Source of the DNA: Lithobates sylvaticus
Lineage: Eukaryota; Chordata; Amphibia; Anura; Ranidae
DNA length: 64,000 nt
Direction of reading: 5' to 3'
Assembly (NCBI GenBank): GCA_028564925.1
Contig: CM053030.1
Location: forward strand, 374,134,445 to 374,198,444
Under the pieces are notes generated by a model. It saw only the letters and a program-made list of their open reading frames with translations, made no database searches and was not told where the DNA came from. Shown here one piece after another: positions 33,987-46,159 of the stretch. The position numbers were made by a program, and so were the translations under genes. Position 1 is the first letter of the stretch. Each line of letters begins with the position of its first letter.

Positions 33987-36900
33987 TAGGGATGGGCGAA
34001 CGGTTCGGCCCGGGCATAAGTTCAGGCCGAACTTTGGTTGTTCTGATGTTCTAGCGAACACCGAACATTGTGCAGTGTTCGGGGCAAATTCGAAAGCCGC
34101 CGGAACACTGTTAAAGTCTATGGGACATTAACATGAAAAATCAAAAGTGTTAATTTTAAAGTTAAAGTTATTTTCATAAAAAGTGTTTTTTTTTTTTTTT
34201 TAAAACGGCATTTTTTTCGGGAGCAGTGATTTTAATAATGCTTAAAGTGAAACAACAAAAGTGAAATATTCCTTTAAATTTCATACCTGGGGGGTGTCTA
34301 TAGTATGTCTGTAAAGAGGCACATTTTTCCAGTGTTTAGAACTGTCCCTGCACAAAATGACATTTCTAAAGGAAAAAAAGTAATTAAAAAGTAAGAGCGG
34401 CTATAGTAAATTGTCGGGTCTCGGCAATACAGATAAAAGATCACTCTCATTAGCAAATTATCATCCCGTCCCCGTCAACTCTTCTCTACCTTCAACTCTC
34501 TACTTCGTCCTCCACCGCCTCCACCCGCCAACTCACTCACTGCCCAGGAGATCGCCAATCACTTCAAACAGAAGATTGATACAATTCGTGCAGAGATCTC
34601 TACTGTTCTGATACCCCCCACGCTTTACACTTCATGCCCACAGGCACAATCATTACTTCCCTCTTTCAACCCCACCACTATAGACGAAGTTGCTAAACTA
34701 CTTGATAATGTCCACCTTACCACCTGCCCTCTGGATCCTGTTCCCTCACAAATGCTATGTTCACCCTCTGTCTCTATGCTACACTCTCTAACCCACATCT
34801 TCAATCTCTCCCTCTCTTCTGGGATCTTCCCCAACTCTCTAAAACACGCACTTGTCAGACCCATACTTAAAAAGCCCTCACTGGACCCATCCAATCTTAA
34901 CAACCTACGCCCCATCTCCTTGCTCCCCTTCTTATCCAAACTCCTTGAATGTCTGGTCTACAACCGACTGAGCGTCCACCTCGCTGATAATAGTCTTCTT
35001 GATCCCCTTCAGTCTATATTTCATCCTCACACTCCACAGAAACTGCTCTCCTAAAACTAACAAATGATCTACTAACGGCCAAAACCAAATCGACATTATT
35101 CTGTACTCCTACTCCTGGACCTCTCTGCTGCCTTTGATATGGTTGACCACCCCCTTCTCCTCAAAAAACTCCACACCTTTGGTCTCCGTGACTGTACTCT
35201 TCGCTGGTTCTCTTCCTACTTATGCAACCACACCTTTAGCGTTTCTTACAACTCTACTTCCTCCTCTCCTCTTCCTTTCTCTGTTGGGGTCCCCCAAGGT
35301 TCTGTTCTTGGACCTCTTATTTTGAATCTACACCTCCTCCCTGGGTCAACTGATAGCCTCCCATGGCTTCCAATACCACCTCTACGCTGACGACACTCAA
35401 ATCTATTTCTCTACCCCTCAGCTCACTCCCTCTGTCTCCTCACGTATCACTAATCTACTATCAGATATATCCGTCTGGATGTCACAGCACTTCCTCAAAC
35501 TCAATCTATCCAAAACCGAACTTATAATTTTTCCTCCCCCGTATGCCCCTTCCCCTGATCTCTCTGTCAAAAATCGATGGCACAACTATCAGCCCATCCC
35601 CGCATGCCAAGGTTCTAGGTGTAGTCCTGGACTCTGAACTCTCCTTCAAGAAACACATCCAATCACTGTCCAAATCCTGCCGCCTCAACCTCCGCAACAT
35701 CACCAAAATACGCCCCTTTCTAACCAAAGACACAACAAAGCTCTTAATTCACTCCCTCGTCATCTCTCGCCTCGACTACTGCAACTCCCTTCTCATTGGC
35801 TTACCTATACATAGTCTATCACCTCTGCAATCCATCATGAATGCTGCTGCCAGACTCATCCACCTTACCAATCACTCTGTCTGCCACGCCTCTCTCCCTC
35901 CACTGGCTTCCACTCGGCCAAAGAATTAAATTCAAAATACTAACTACGTACAAAGCCATCCACAATTTCGCCCCCAGCTACATCACTGACCTAGTCTCTA
36001 AATACCAACCTACTCGTTCTCTTCGTTCCTCTCAAGACCTCCTGCTCTCTAGCTCCCTCATCACCTCCTCCCATGCTCGCCTCCAGGACTTTTCCAGAGC
36101 CTCTCCAATCCTATGGAATGCCTTACCCCAATCTGTCCGCCTATCTCCTACTTTATTAGCTTTTAGACGATCCCTGAAAACCCTTCTCTTCAGAGAAGCC
36201 TATCCGGCCCCCACCTAACAACTGTATTTTAATTTTCTCCATCAGCTCATCCCCCACAGTATTACCTTTTGTTCAAATTGACCCTCCCTTCTAGATTGTA
36301 AGCTCCAACGAGCAGGGCCCTCTGATCCCTCCTGTATTGATTTGTATTCTAAGTGTACTGTCTGCCCTCATGTTGAAAAGCGCTGCGCAAACTGTTGGCG
36401 CTATATAAATCCTGCATAATAATAATAATAATAATAATAATAAAAGTCATTAAAAAAAACGGCATGGGATCCCCCAGTCCATTACCAGGCCCTTTGGGTC
36501 TGGTATGAATATTAAAGGGAACCCCGAACCAAAATAATAAAAAAAAAATTGAGTGTGTGGCCCCCCAAATTCCATACCAGGCCCTTCAGGTCTGGTATGG
36601 ATATTAAGGAGAAGCCTGCGCCAATTTTTTTTAAAAATCCATACCAGACCCTTATCCGAGCATGCAAACTGGCAGGCCACAGGAAAAGAGGGGGGACGAG
36701 AGAGCGCCCCCCCTGAACCGTACCAGGCCACATGCCCTCAACATGGGGAGGGTGTTTTGGACAAGGACCTTATCCCCACAACCCTTGCCGGTGGTTGTGG
36801 GGTTCTGCGGGCGGGGGGGCTTATCGAAATCTGGAACCCCCCTTTAACAAGGGGACCCCCAGATCCCGGCCCCCCTTGTTTACATTGTACCTGTACCATT

Positions 36901-38473
36901 TCACAAAAAAAAAAGTGTCCAATTAAAAAAAAAAAAAAAAGAAAAAAAAAAACACAAAACACACAAGTCCTTTATTAAAAAAAAAAAAAAAAAATGTCCC
37001 ACGAAGTCCAGTCATCTTCTCTCGCTCCGCTGACGGACCGAAAAAAAAAAAAAGAAAACCCACAGGCCACCACCGATCCGCCTCCATGGGAGGCACCCGC
37101 CGTATGACGCGTCCTCGCAGGTGACAGTTCTTTTATAACTGAGGGCGGGGCCACGCAGTAACGTACTCGGGTGACCCCGCCCACCTCTGACGCACGGGGA
37201 CTTCCCAATGGCTTTCCCGGGGAGGGGGTCAGAGGGGGGAGGGGGAAGGGGCCACCCCGGGTACCTCACCCTCAGTTATAAAAGAACTGTCACCTGCGGG
37301 GACGCATCATAAGTCGGGTGCCTCCCATGGAGGCAGATTGGTGGCGGCCTGCGGGTTTATTTTTTTTCTCAGTCCGTCGGCGGAGCGAGAGAAGATGAAT
37401 GGACTTCATTATTTTTTAATACAGGACTTGTCCCAAAGTGTGTCTTGTCTTTTTTTTTTTTAAATTTAACACTTTTTTTATGAAATGGTACGGGTACAAT
37501 GTACCCTTTACCATTTCAAACAGGGGGGGGGGTCACCTTGTTAAAGGGGCTTCCAGATTCCAATAAGCACCCCGCCTGCAGATCCCCACAACCACCGTGC
37601 AAGGGTTGTGGGGATGAGGCCCTTGTCCCCATCAACATGGGGACAAGGGTCTTTGGAGGTCTACCCCAAAGCACCCTCCCCATGTTGAGGGCCTGTGTCC
37701 TGGTACGGTTCAGGAGGGGGGCGGCGCTCTCTCGTCCCCTTCTCTTTTCCTGCGGCCCGCCAGGTTGCGTGCTCAGATAAGGGTCTGGTATGGATTTTGG
37801 AGGGGGACCCATACACCATTTAAAAAATAAATAAATAAATTGGCGCAGGGTTCCCCTTAATATCCATACCAGACCTGAAGGGCCTAGTATGGAATTTGGG
37901 GGGATCCCCACGCAATTTGTTTTTTAAATTTTGGTTTGGGGTTCCCCTTAATATTCATACCAGACCCAAAGGGCCTGGTAATGGACTGAGGGGATCCCAT
38001 GCCGTTTCTTTTCTTTTTCTCTTTTGCCATGACTTATCTGTATTGCCGAGAGCCAACAATTCACTATAGCCGCCATTACTTTTAAATGAATTTTTCCCTT
38101 TAGAAATGTCATTTTGTGCAGGGACTGTAAACAGGAAAAATGCGCCACTTTACAGGCATACTAAAGACACCCCCCAGGTACAAAATGTAAAGGAATATTT
38201 CCCTTTTGTTTCACTTTAAGCATTATTAAGATCACTGCTCCCGAAAAAACTGCTGTTTTTAAAACGTTTTTTTGCATTGACACATGTCCCCTGGGGCAGG
38301 ACCCGGGTCCCTAAACACTTTTTATGACAATAACTTGCATATTAACCCTTAAAATTAGCACTTTTGATTTTTCACGTTCGTGTCCCATAGACTTTAACGG
38401 TGTTCGAAACTAATTTTTGCCTGTTTGCATGTTCTGCTGCGAACCGAACCGGAGGGTGTTCGGCCCATCCCTA
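33987..38473. mobile_element. large foldback hAT element carrying an L2 LINE
   Basis: Inverted ends TAGGGATGGGC and GCCCATCCCTA with an 8-bp duplication TTTGGTGG (33979-33986, 38474-38481). Without the LINE it is about 2.5 kb and almost wholly palindromic: 33987-34436 and 36444-37100 pair with 37260-38473. The centre contains GTGACAGTTCTTTTATAACTG and its complement. No transposase is present. Confidence 0.87.
34437..36443 (+). mobile_element. L2-type LINE, 5' truncated and decayed
   Basis: Plus-strand reverse transcriptase remnants. A segment at 34752-35054 reads LVRPILKKPSLDPSNLNNLRPISLLPFLSKLLE; 35139-35390 begins MVDHPLLLKKLHTFGLRDC and has VGVPQGSVLGPL; then an ADDTQIYFS-type catalytic text near 35385-35410, followed by 35543-35929 and 35841-36218 with LDYCNSLLIG and FRRSLKTLLFREAY. 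Frames change several times. The 3' end has the L2-like tail GGCGCTATATAAATCCTG and (ATA)n. It lacks the endonuclease. The intact right arm of the host hAT gives the empty site CAGATAAGTCAT. Confidence 0.88.
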
Positions 38474-39120
38474 TTTGGTGGTATTTGATCACCTCTGCAG
38501 TTTTTATTTTTTGCGATATAAAACAAAAGAAGAGCGACAATGTTTTTTCCTCAGTTTAGTTCGATATGTATTCTACAATAAGCGTATATTGATTGGTTTG
38601 CACAAAAGTTATAGCATCTACAAAATAGGGGATAGATTTATTTTTTTTACTAGTAATGGCGGCGATCTGCGTTTTTTATCAGGACTGCGACATTATGGCA
38701 GAGACGTCGGACAATTTTGACACATTTTTGGGACCATTGGCATTTATACAGCGATCAGTGCCATAAAAACGCATTGATTATTGTAAAAATGTCACTGGCA
38801 GGGAAGGAGTTAACACTAGGGGGCGATCAAGGGGTTAATTGTGTTCCCTAGTGTGTGTTCTAACTGAAGGGTAGGGGAGATGAACATCGCTGTTCATACT
38901 GTATGAACAGACGATCAGTCACTTCTCACCTTAGAGAACCGGGAACCGTGTGTATACACACACAGATCCCGGTTCTCTGTGTGCCCCGAGTGATCGCGGG
39001 AGCCCGGCGGTGTTTGCGACCTAGTGGCCACAGGGCGAAGTGACGTTGCATAACATCGTTTCGCCCAGCCGTGCCATTCTGCCACAGTACAACTGCGGCG
39101 GCTGGTCGGCAAGTGGTTAA

Positions 39121-39648
39121 TACACAAAGGATGATTTTAAGTTTTCATACTGGTAATGATTAAGCATTAACATTTGCGTGAAACGCGTCTACCTTTTTGT
39201 CCCCTGCTCCATCTGTCAACCACTTGTCATATGAAGCTTCAATGAAAGGATTTTTGGAAGTGCAGCCATCGGGAATAATTTTCTAATGTTACACAGCATG
39301 CAAGCTGGGCTAGCACCTGACTAGTGTGTGTGGGGATTAACCAGACTCATTCAACTGGAGCAGCCTTTCTTGTTTCAATAAAATATATTCCTTTTTGTAC
39401 ATAATAAATGTGTGTTATATTTCAAACTGCATTAAAGTCCCGAGGGGGCATCTCTTCCTTCTAATTTATGAATATCCAGCCTTTGTTCTGTACTGTAGGA
39501 TAAAGATAATCCGATTTATGTTATCCTTTAAAATCTACACTTTTCCTGCATTTCACACAAGGTTCAATAGGCCTTGCATGAAAGTGGAACTGATCAGAAA
39601 TTTTAATAATCAAAACAGCAAGATGATTGGCAAACTATGAACACCTAC
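39121..39648. other. intron with a weak hammerhead-like motif
   Basis: 39160-39196 contains TGATTAAGCA...TGCGTGAAACGCGTC, which resembles a decayed hammerhead with stem II and GAAAC kept but the first box altered. Nothing else supported. Confidence 0.3.
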
Positions 39649-39867
39649 ATATTTCTTTGACAGCATCTACACTCAGGCTTTGCATAGCTTGACAGAGAAA
39701 AGAGATTTTGTAGTATCTCCCTCCTTCAATCTCAAGCTCAGGTGAACAATCTTCAGGTCCTTTACAGATCTCGCAGACTGGGGTAAACCGACGTCCAACA
39801 ACTTTCCGCTGTCCAATGCGCACACGCAAGTCTTTCTCCTTTGTCAAATCTAGCACATACAGTTCAT
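39649..39867 (-). CDS. CDCP1: CDCP1, linker exon between CUB domains (human exon 5 equivalent)
   Basis: Exon of 219 nt, phase 1 on both sides, with acceptor ...CTGTCTACAG and donor GTAGGT. Joined to the preceding exon it reads N-ELYVLDLTKEKDLRVRI, then RRFTPVCEICKGPEDCSPEL, then YKISFLCQAM. Human CDCP1 has YVVDLSNERAMSLTI, KFVPGCFVCLESRTCSSNL and HKISFLCDDL at the same place (from memory), so the cysteine pattern C-x(2)-C-x(5)-C and the KISFLC motif are kept. An open reading frame continues past the donor and adds ICRCS before a stop, but the conserved join to the next exon (KEIS-CWDLRTC versus human KTIS-CTDHRYC) shows the splice is right. The intron to the next exon is about 12.7 kb and holds most of the hAT elements. 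Confidence 0.9.
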
Positions 39868-40036
39868 CTGTAGACAGAAAAAAAATGTTACCAAGCTGAA
39901 AATCTCAACATCCTCTGTATACAGTACAATGTACCATGCAACATTACAGTATAAAGCAATACATTGTCTGTGCAGTATATAGCTGGACTCACACCTATGT
40001 GCTCTACTAAAATCAGTAGAAACACTAAGTCAATAG

Positions 40037-40815
40037 CAGACATCCCAACCTGAAAAAACTAATTTCAGGGAGGCGGCGCTTTGCTTTTTCACAATGCTTT
40101 TTTTTGGGGGGGAGGGGGGGGGGGGTGGTTGGGGCATAGGAGAGTGGAGTTTTTTAGAACTTTTTTACAATCTTTTTTTTATATTTTTTGGGGGGCTTTG
40201 GTGAGATGTCAGGGGTATACACAAACCCCTGACATCTCCCCTTTGAGACAGAGAAAAGGACTGAACACAGATTCCCCAGTCTCTTTCTCAGCACTGAAGA
40301 TGAATGAACAGGAGACAGAGGCTCCTGTTCATTCACAAACTGAGCACAGTAAACACAGTTAACACAGTTATCACAGGAGAGATCGTGCTCACTGTGTCCA
40401 TTTCCTGACAGTTTCCCCCGCAGCCAGTGGGAGAGGAGGGTAGCCGGCTGCGGGGGGGGGGGGGGGCGGAGGACAGGAGCAGCAGAGGAGAACACGGGGG
40501 CTGGAGAAGAACAGGGGGGCGGAGAAGGACACAGAGGGGGTTGGGGGAGGAGCACACAGGAAACATGATCGGTGCGGCGGGAGGGGCAGCTGTGAACACC
40601 GATCTCCCTGTATAGCTTTTTAGCTGACAGCTGAGGGAGAGAAGGAAAAGTGGCTGTCAGCTAAAAATCTATACAAAAAGGAGGAGATCGGTGTTCACAG
40701 TTGTTACCCACCACACCGATCATTCCCGGGAGATCGGGAGGCGCTTGCGGGTGTGCGGGAGGCATCGCAGAAATGCAGGAGACTCCCGCACCTCACGGGA
40801 GAATTGGGATGTCTG
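40037..40815. mobile_element. probable hAT non-autonomous element
   Basis: Ends CAGACATCCCAACC and TTGGGATGTCTG form inverted repeats of the CAG type. Flanks CAATAG and CAATAAG suggest a decayed duplication. The inside has GC-rich tracts with poly-G at 40105-40123 and 40453-40466 and the text CCTGTTCATTCA shared with 48500 and 49330. Confidence 0.65.
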
Positions 40816-41237
40816 CAATAAGCATTTTATGGCTACACAGGGTCAGCTATTAGGTGAAATTTTTGCTATCAAAACAGAAAACGCGCTCACTTTAGGAGAA
40901 CTTCACCTACAACATATTTTAGCTTTGGTTGGAACTGGACAGGGATTGCCAACTGTTCAGACCCTATTGGGGGGGGGGGGTGTAATCGCCACATTTTGGC
41001 CCCGCTATAGCAAACTGCCGCAAAACGTGCAACGTGTTTGCGATGCAATTACTTCTTAATGGCACCCCAATCTTGCTGCGACTGTCACGCAGTAAATCGT
41101 GCTGCAAACGCAATGCGCGATGCTTGTTGCTCAAAAAGGCTTCTTTTGGGCGACAGCGATTGGGGAGCGAAGAAATTATATCGTAAATGCGCCCTGCATT
41201 TTGCAGCGATTTGAAATCGATATACAGCTGTTACATG
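40816..41237. other. unannotated repeat-like intron
   Basis: Contains a poly-G run at 40969-40980 and CGCAAT/GCGATT-rich text. Looks repetitive but has no definable ends. Confidence 0.35.
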
Positions 41238-42400
41238 CAGGGCCACTGTTAGAAATCACAGGGCCTAGAGCCCACCTGACAGGGCCCCCCTGGTGAAAAT
41301 ATCAAAACAATATTTTCACAAAAAATACATGCAAATCATTATTAGTGGACACAAACATTTCATCATATATATAAAAAAAATTCCGTCTGCAATCCAAATT
41401 TCCCACAAACAATAATGCACATATTCCCCCCCAACTCCCAGAACAAATCCATGCCCGCCCGCTAGCTCAAATCCTACCACAATTCCCCCTCGTAGCACAA
41501 ATCTCCCTCTCCCCAAAAAATCACCTGCACACATCCTCTTAAACTTTGTATCCTAGCACAAATCTTCTCCCCCAAATCCCCCCTGCCAGCACAAATCCCC
41601 TCCCCTAATCCCTCCTATTAGCCCAAATTCCATCACCCCCTCCTGGCACAGAATCCCCCCTAATCTATGCTCCCAGCGCAAATCTTTCTCAAATTCCTCC
41701 TGCTAACACAACCCCCTCTAAATTACCCTTCCAGCACAAATTCTTCCTCCCTACCCAAAATCCCCCACCAAACACCCCCCCCTTCCTAGCGCAACCCCCC
41801 CCCCCAAAACTTTTCCCCCTAGCACATATCCCCCCCATTCTTTTTAGCACATATCCCCCAAATCCCCATTACACTTTCCAGCACAGATAGCCTCCCATCC
41901 CCCTTCCCTAACTTACAGGGGGGAAGCCACTACAAAGCCAGGAGAAGATGCGCTGTGCTCTCGCCTCATATATCAGAAGAGGGTGCGTCTATACAGCATG
42001 ACAGGATCGCTCTTAGATTGCAATGGACTGAACACACACACAGTTTGATTACTGCCCCTATTTCCTCCAAGGAGTACTCATCTCACGGCAGCAGGAAATG
42101 TGGATTGGGGGTGGTAATCAAACTGTGTGTGTACGGTCCAATCCAATCTACAGTAAGAGTGATCCTCTGTCTTATGTGCTTTATAGAGTAGCGCTCTTCT
42201 GACAGGAGGTGAGAGCACAACACAGCGCACCTCTTTCCTCTCTGCCTCTTCTTCTTTCAGTGCTCCAGCCTGCCGTCTCCTTGTCATGGTCTTGGGGGTG
42301 GGCAGGGGAAGGAGCTCAGCACCTGCCAGCCAGGCACAACATCCAAGAGAGGGGCGGCCTGGGCCGCTTCTAATTTTGACTGTCCTCACATCATGGACCA
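41238..42400. mobile_element. truncated relative of the 31893 hAT, with C-rich degenerate repeats
   Basis: Starts CAGGGCCACTGTTAGAAATC, close to CAGGGCCGGTGTTAGAAATC at 31893. From 41330 to 41900 it is filled with irregular CACAAATCCCC-type repeats. The right end could not be found. Confidence 0.55.
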
Positions 42401-42573
42401 CAAACCTTCCTCACTGTGCTATATGTTTTCTGCTGCACCATTGGCATGGTTATGTCTTCTTAGTCCTCTCCATAAAATTATCAGAAATTTGTGCTTAAAA
42501 GTAGAACTATGGGCAACACTTTTTTTCCCCAATTTGAAGGGTTATAACCCCTGTCAGTTTATTTTTGTGCCAG

Positions 42574-42945
42574 ACGCTAGTACAAAAAAGTGTCTGTTTA
42601 TTTATTTCAATTGGCTTTGCTGAATGCTTTTGTGCTATTCAAAGCTTCAGGACAAAAAATGGATCCTTCCTTAAATTCCAGGAAGAGATCATCAGAACCC
42701 TTCTGTTTCCAGACGGTGCTCTGGTCCAACTTCCCAACGCAAATGCAGTAAGCCAGCTGCACGAGAGGCATTTTCTGCATGTCCTCTCTGGTATCTCTAC
42801 CTAAAGAACACCCCGAAGAAGATGTGTCTGTAGAAAGCGCGGATTTAGGAGTGACACCCGCTTCTATTGTCCCTCCTGTCCTGACCAACCTGGTCTTTGC
42901 ATTGGTGACTGTTTTGAACGCTATCACACACTAGTTGAGTATTAG
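42574..42945 (+). pseudogene. piggyBac transposase C-terminal remnant with cysteine-rich domain
   Basis: Plus-strand text reads in order LALLNAFVLFKASGQ (about 42610-42655), then LKFQEEIIRTLLFPDGALVQLP and AVSQLHERHF (42673-42780), then from 42829 CRKRGFRSDTRFYCPSCPDQ followed by PGLCIGDCFERYHTLVEY and a stop at 42943-42945. The last part is the C-terminal zinc-binding domain of piggyBac transposases, C-x(2)-C...CPxCP...GLC...C-F-x(2)-Y-H (family knowledge). Reading frame changes occur between these blocks, and the DDD catalytic domain upstream is absent. It is the only piece of transposase found for the many TTAA elements here. Confidence 0.88.
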
Positions 42946-44715
42946 CGTAAGGTATAGCACCACACAGTCATAGGCACACGTACACAGGGTCTCGGGGTCT
43001 CAAAAGATGTGATGGCCATCACATTTTGAGAGACCCTAACTACAACGTTCAGTTTAGTTTTTTTTTTAAAGGTGAAAAAATTTAAAAAAAAAAAAAAAGT
43101 GAAAAAAAATAGAAAAACACAAAAAAAAAATAAACAATAGAAAAGCCAAAAATAGTTGTGGTTGTATTTTTATTCTCTCTCTCTATTGTTCTCCCTCTTA
43201 TGTTCACGCTCTACTGTCTGCTCTCCGCTCTACTGTTCGCTCACTATTGTTCTATATCTATCGTTCTCTCGGTTTTATTTTTACTATGTTTTAATTGTAT
43301 TTGCTTTGTAGGTATGGTATGTTATACTGTAATGTTTTTTTATTGTTAACCATCATTTGCTTAGCAGGTACGCCATTCAGCTGAAGCACGGGTTTATTTA
43401 TCTTGACAGCAACAGCATTTGCTCTCACGATACATAAAGCCGTGACACCATGGCTGTCGGAGGTGATTTCACCACCACAGTTAAAAAAAAGAGCATATAT
43501 GCCGAAGCATGGGGGCAGGGGAGGAGGAGCGATTTGCTCCTAACATTAGGGGCGTATGCCCCGATGCTTCAGCATATATTTTTTAGGCACAGATTGCGTT
43601 AAAATTTTTTTTATTTTTACCATGTTTTATTGAATTTGCTTTGCAGGTATGTTAAGTCTTACAGTTATACTGTAATGTGACTGTTTTATTGTTAACCATC
43701 ATTTGCTTAGCAGGTATGCCATTCAGCTGCAGCACTGATTTATTTATCTTGACAGCAACGTTTGCTCCCACGATATGTAAATCAGCGACTCCAGCGCTGT
43801 AGGAGGTGATTTCACCACCACAGTTAGAAAAAAAATGTTGCATGTATGCCCATCATTAGAAGTGGGTGGATGAAGGGCGGTATTCTAATGGTGGGCATAC
43901 CCACCGATCAGTCTCTTTTTTTGTTCAGCCCAGTTTATAAAAATAAAAAAATGGTGCATATATGCTCATCATTAATTAGAGGTGGGTGAATGAAGGGCGG
44001 TATTATAATGGTGGGCATACCCAACGATCAATCTCTTGAACATTACAATGTATGCCCAACAAGTACCAGCAACGTACTGGTAAGTTGATGGACTTTGGGT
44101 GGTTATACCAGAATGATGCCTGCAGGTTTAGGTATCATCTTGGTATCATTCTTTTTAGCCAGCGGTCGACTTTCATGTAAAAGCAATCCTAGTGGCTAAT
44201 TAGCCTTTAGACTGCTTTTATAAGCAGTGGGAGGGAACATCCCCCCTCCCTCCTTCTTCCATGGTTTTCTCTGGCTCTCCTGTCCCAACAGGGAACCCGA
44301 GAATGCAGCCGGTGGTTCTGACAGCTGACCATAGAGCTGATCAGAGACCAGAACAGCTCCAATCATCTCTATGGCCTAAGAAACCGGAAGCTACGAGCAT
44401 TGGGAAATTGGCAAAGCATTTTATCACACCGATCTTGGTGTGGTCAGATGCTTTGAGGGCAGCGGAGAGATCTAGGGTCTAATAGACCCCAATTTTTTCA
44501 AAAAAGAGTACCTGTCACTACCTATTGCTATCATAGGGGATATTTACATTCCCTGAGATAACAATAAAAATGATAAAAAATAATAATAATAATAATATGA
44601 AAGGAACAGTTTAAAAATATAATAAAAAAAAAAGCACCACGAAGGTCAGATTGAGGGCAGTAATTTTAGCAGTAGACCCCCTCTGTAAATCTAAAATAAT
44701 AACCTGTAAAGGCTT

Positions 44716-45773
44716 TTAACCACTTTAAGACCAGCCTCGTTTTGGATTTTAGGTGTTTACATGTTTAAAACTTTTTTTGCTAGAAAATTACTTAGACCCC
44801 CCAAACATTATATTGTTTTTTTTCTAACACACTAGAGAATAAAATGGCGGTCGTTGCAATACTTTTTTTCACACCATATTTGCGCAGCGGTCTTGCAAGC
44901 GCACTTTTTTTGGAAAAAATTTACTTTTTTGAATAAAAAAATAAGACAACAGTAAAGTTAGTCCAATTTTTTTTATATATCTTGAAAGAGAATGTGACGC
45001 CGAGTAAATTGATACCCAACATGTCACGTTTCAAAATTGCGCCCGCTCGTGGAATGGCGTCAAACTTTTACCCTCAAAAATCTCCATAGGCGACACTTAA
45101 AAAATTCTACAGGTTGCATGTTTTGCGTTACAGAGAAGGTCTAGGGCTATAATTATTGCTCTCCCGATCGCGGCAATACATCACATGTGTGGTTTGACCA
45201 CCATTTTCATATGCGGGCGCTACTGACGTATGCGTTCGCTTCTGCACGCGAGCTCGTCGGGACAGTGTGCGCTTTAAAAAAAAAAATATTTTTTTTTCTT
45301 ATTTATTTTACTTGATTTTATTTATTTTTATGCGGTTTTAAAAATAAAAATAAAAAATTGGGTCACTTTTATTCCTATTACAAGGAATGTAAACATCCCT
45401 TGTAATAGAAAACAAAGCATGACAGGTCCTCTTAAATATGAGATCTGGGGTCAAAAAGTGCTCAGATCTCATATGGGTATGAGGTATGGGCGGAAGTGAC
45501 GTTTTGACATCGCTTCCGCACTGCTATGGTATAGAGGCGGGTGGGGGGCCATCTTAGCCTCACTTGTCTCCATACCCAGCAGATTAAAGGTCCCAAGCAC
45601 CTCTCGCCGCCGATAACGGTGATCTTGCGTCGAATCCGCAGCAGAGACCACCATTATCGTAAATACGACCGGCGCCTGAAGAGATGGATATCTCGGTTGT
45701 GGCAGCAGCTGCCGTCACCGAGATATTCAAGCAAGGGACATACATCTTCGTGCGCTGGTCGTAAAGTGGTTAA
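44716..45773. mobile_element. piggyBac-like family-2 element, complete, inside the piggyBac relic
   Basis: 1,058 bp with ends TTAACCACTTTAAGACC and GGTCGTAAAGTGGTTAA, an inverted repeat of 15-17 nt. TTAA at both edges (44716-44719, 45770-45773). The empty site is seen in complement in the 5.1-kb element near 8817-8830 as ACATTTTTAAAAGCC. Non-coding; contains the hairpin CTCGGTTGTGGCAGCAGCTG...CACCGAG near its right end. Confidence 0.92.
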
Positions 45774-46159
45774 AAATGTATGTAGTTTGTCGCCGCTGCA
45801 CGTTTGTGTGCAATTTTAAAAGCATGTCATGTTTGGTATCCATGTACTCGGCATAAGATCATCTTTTTTATTTCATCAAACATTTGGGCAATATAGTGTG
45901 TTTTAGTGCACTAAAATTTCAAAAAAACGGCTTTGAAAAATCGCTGCGCAAATACTGTGTGGAAAAAAAATTGCAACACCCACCATTTTGATCTGTATGG
46001 CCTTTGCTTTAAAAAATATATATAATGTTTGGGGGTTCAAAGTAATTTTCTTGCAAAAAAAAATATATTTTCATGTAAACAAAAAGTGTCAGAAAGGGCT
46101 TTGTGTTCAGGTGGTTAGAAGGGTGGGTGATGTGTGACATAAGCTTCTAAATGTTGTGA

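Larger units (their letters stand above)
33824..39120. mobile_element. piggyBac-like family-1 element, split by a hAT foldback
   Basis: Begins TTAACCGCTTCAGCCCC and ends GGTCGGCAAGTGGTTAA, with TTAA at 33824-33827 and 39117-39120. Only about 810 nt are its own: 33824-33986 and 38474-39120. The rest is an inserted hAT. Landmarks of the family (CAAATAGAACTTTCTTTTGG, GCGATATAAAACAAAAG, AACTTTTG-type tract, GGGGCGATCAAGGGGTTAA) are in order across the break. Confidence 0.88.

Noticed and set aside
39635-39648. Extension of the CDCP1 linker exon into CRCS and a stop
   Set aside because: The GTAGGT donor at 39647 and the conserved junction with the next exon show that this is intron.
43158-43349. 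Leu/Phe-rich 63-codon plus-strand frame resembling a small membrane protein
   Set aside because: Low-complexity TCT/TTG-rich sequence in the non-coding part of the piggyBac relic; the inverted copy near 9990 does not keep the frame.
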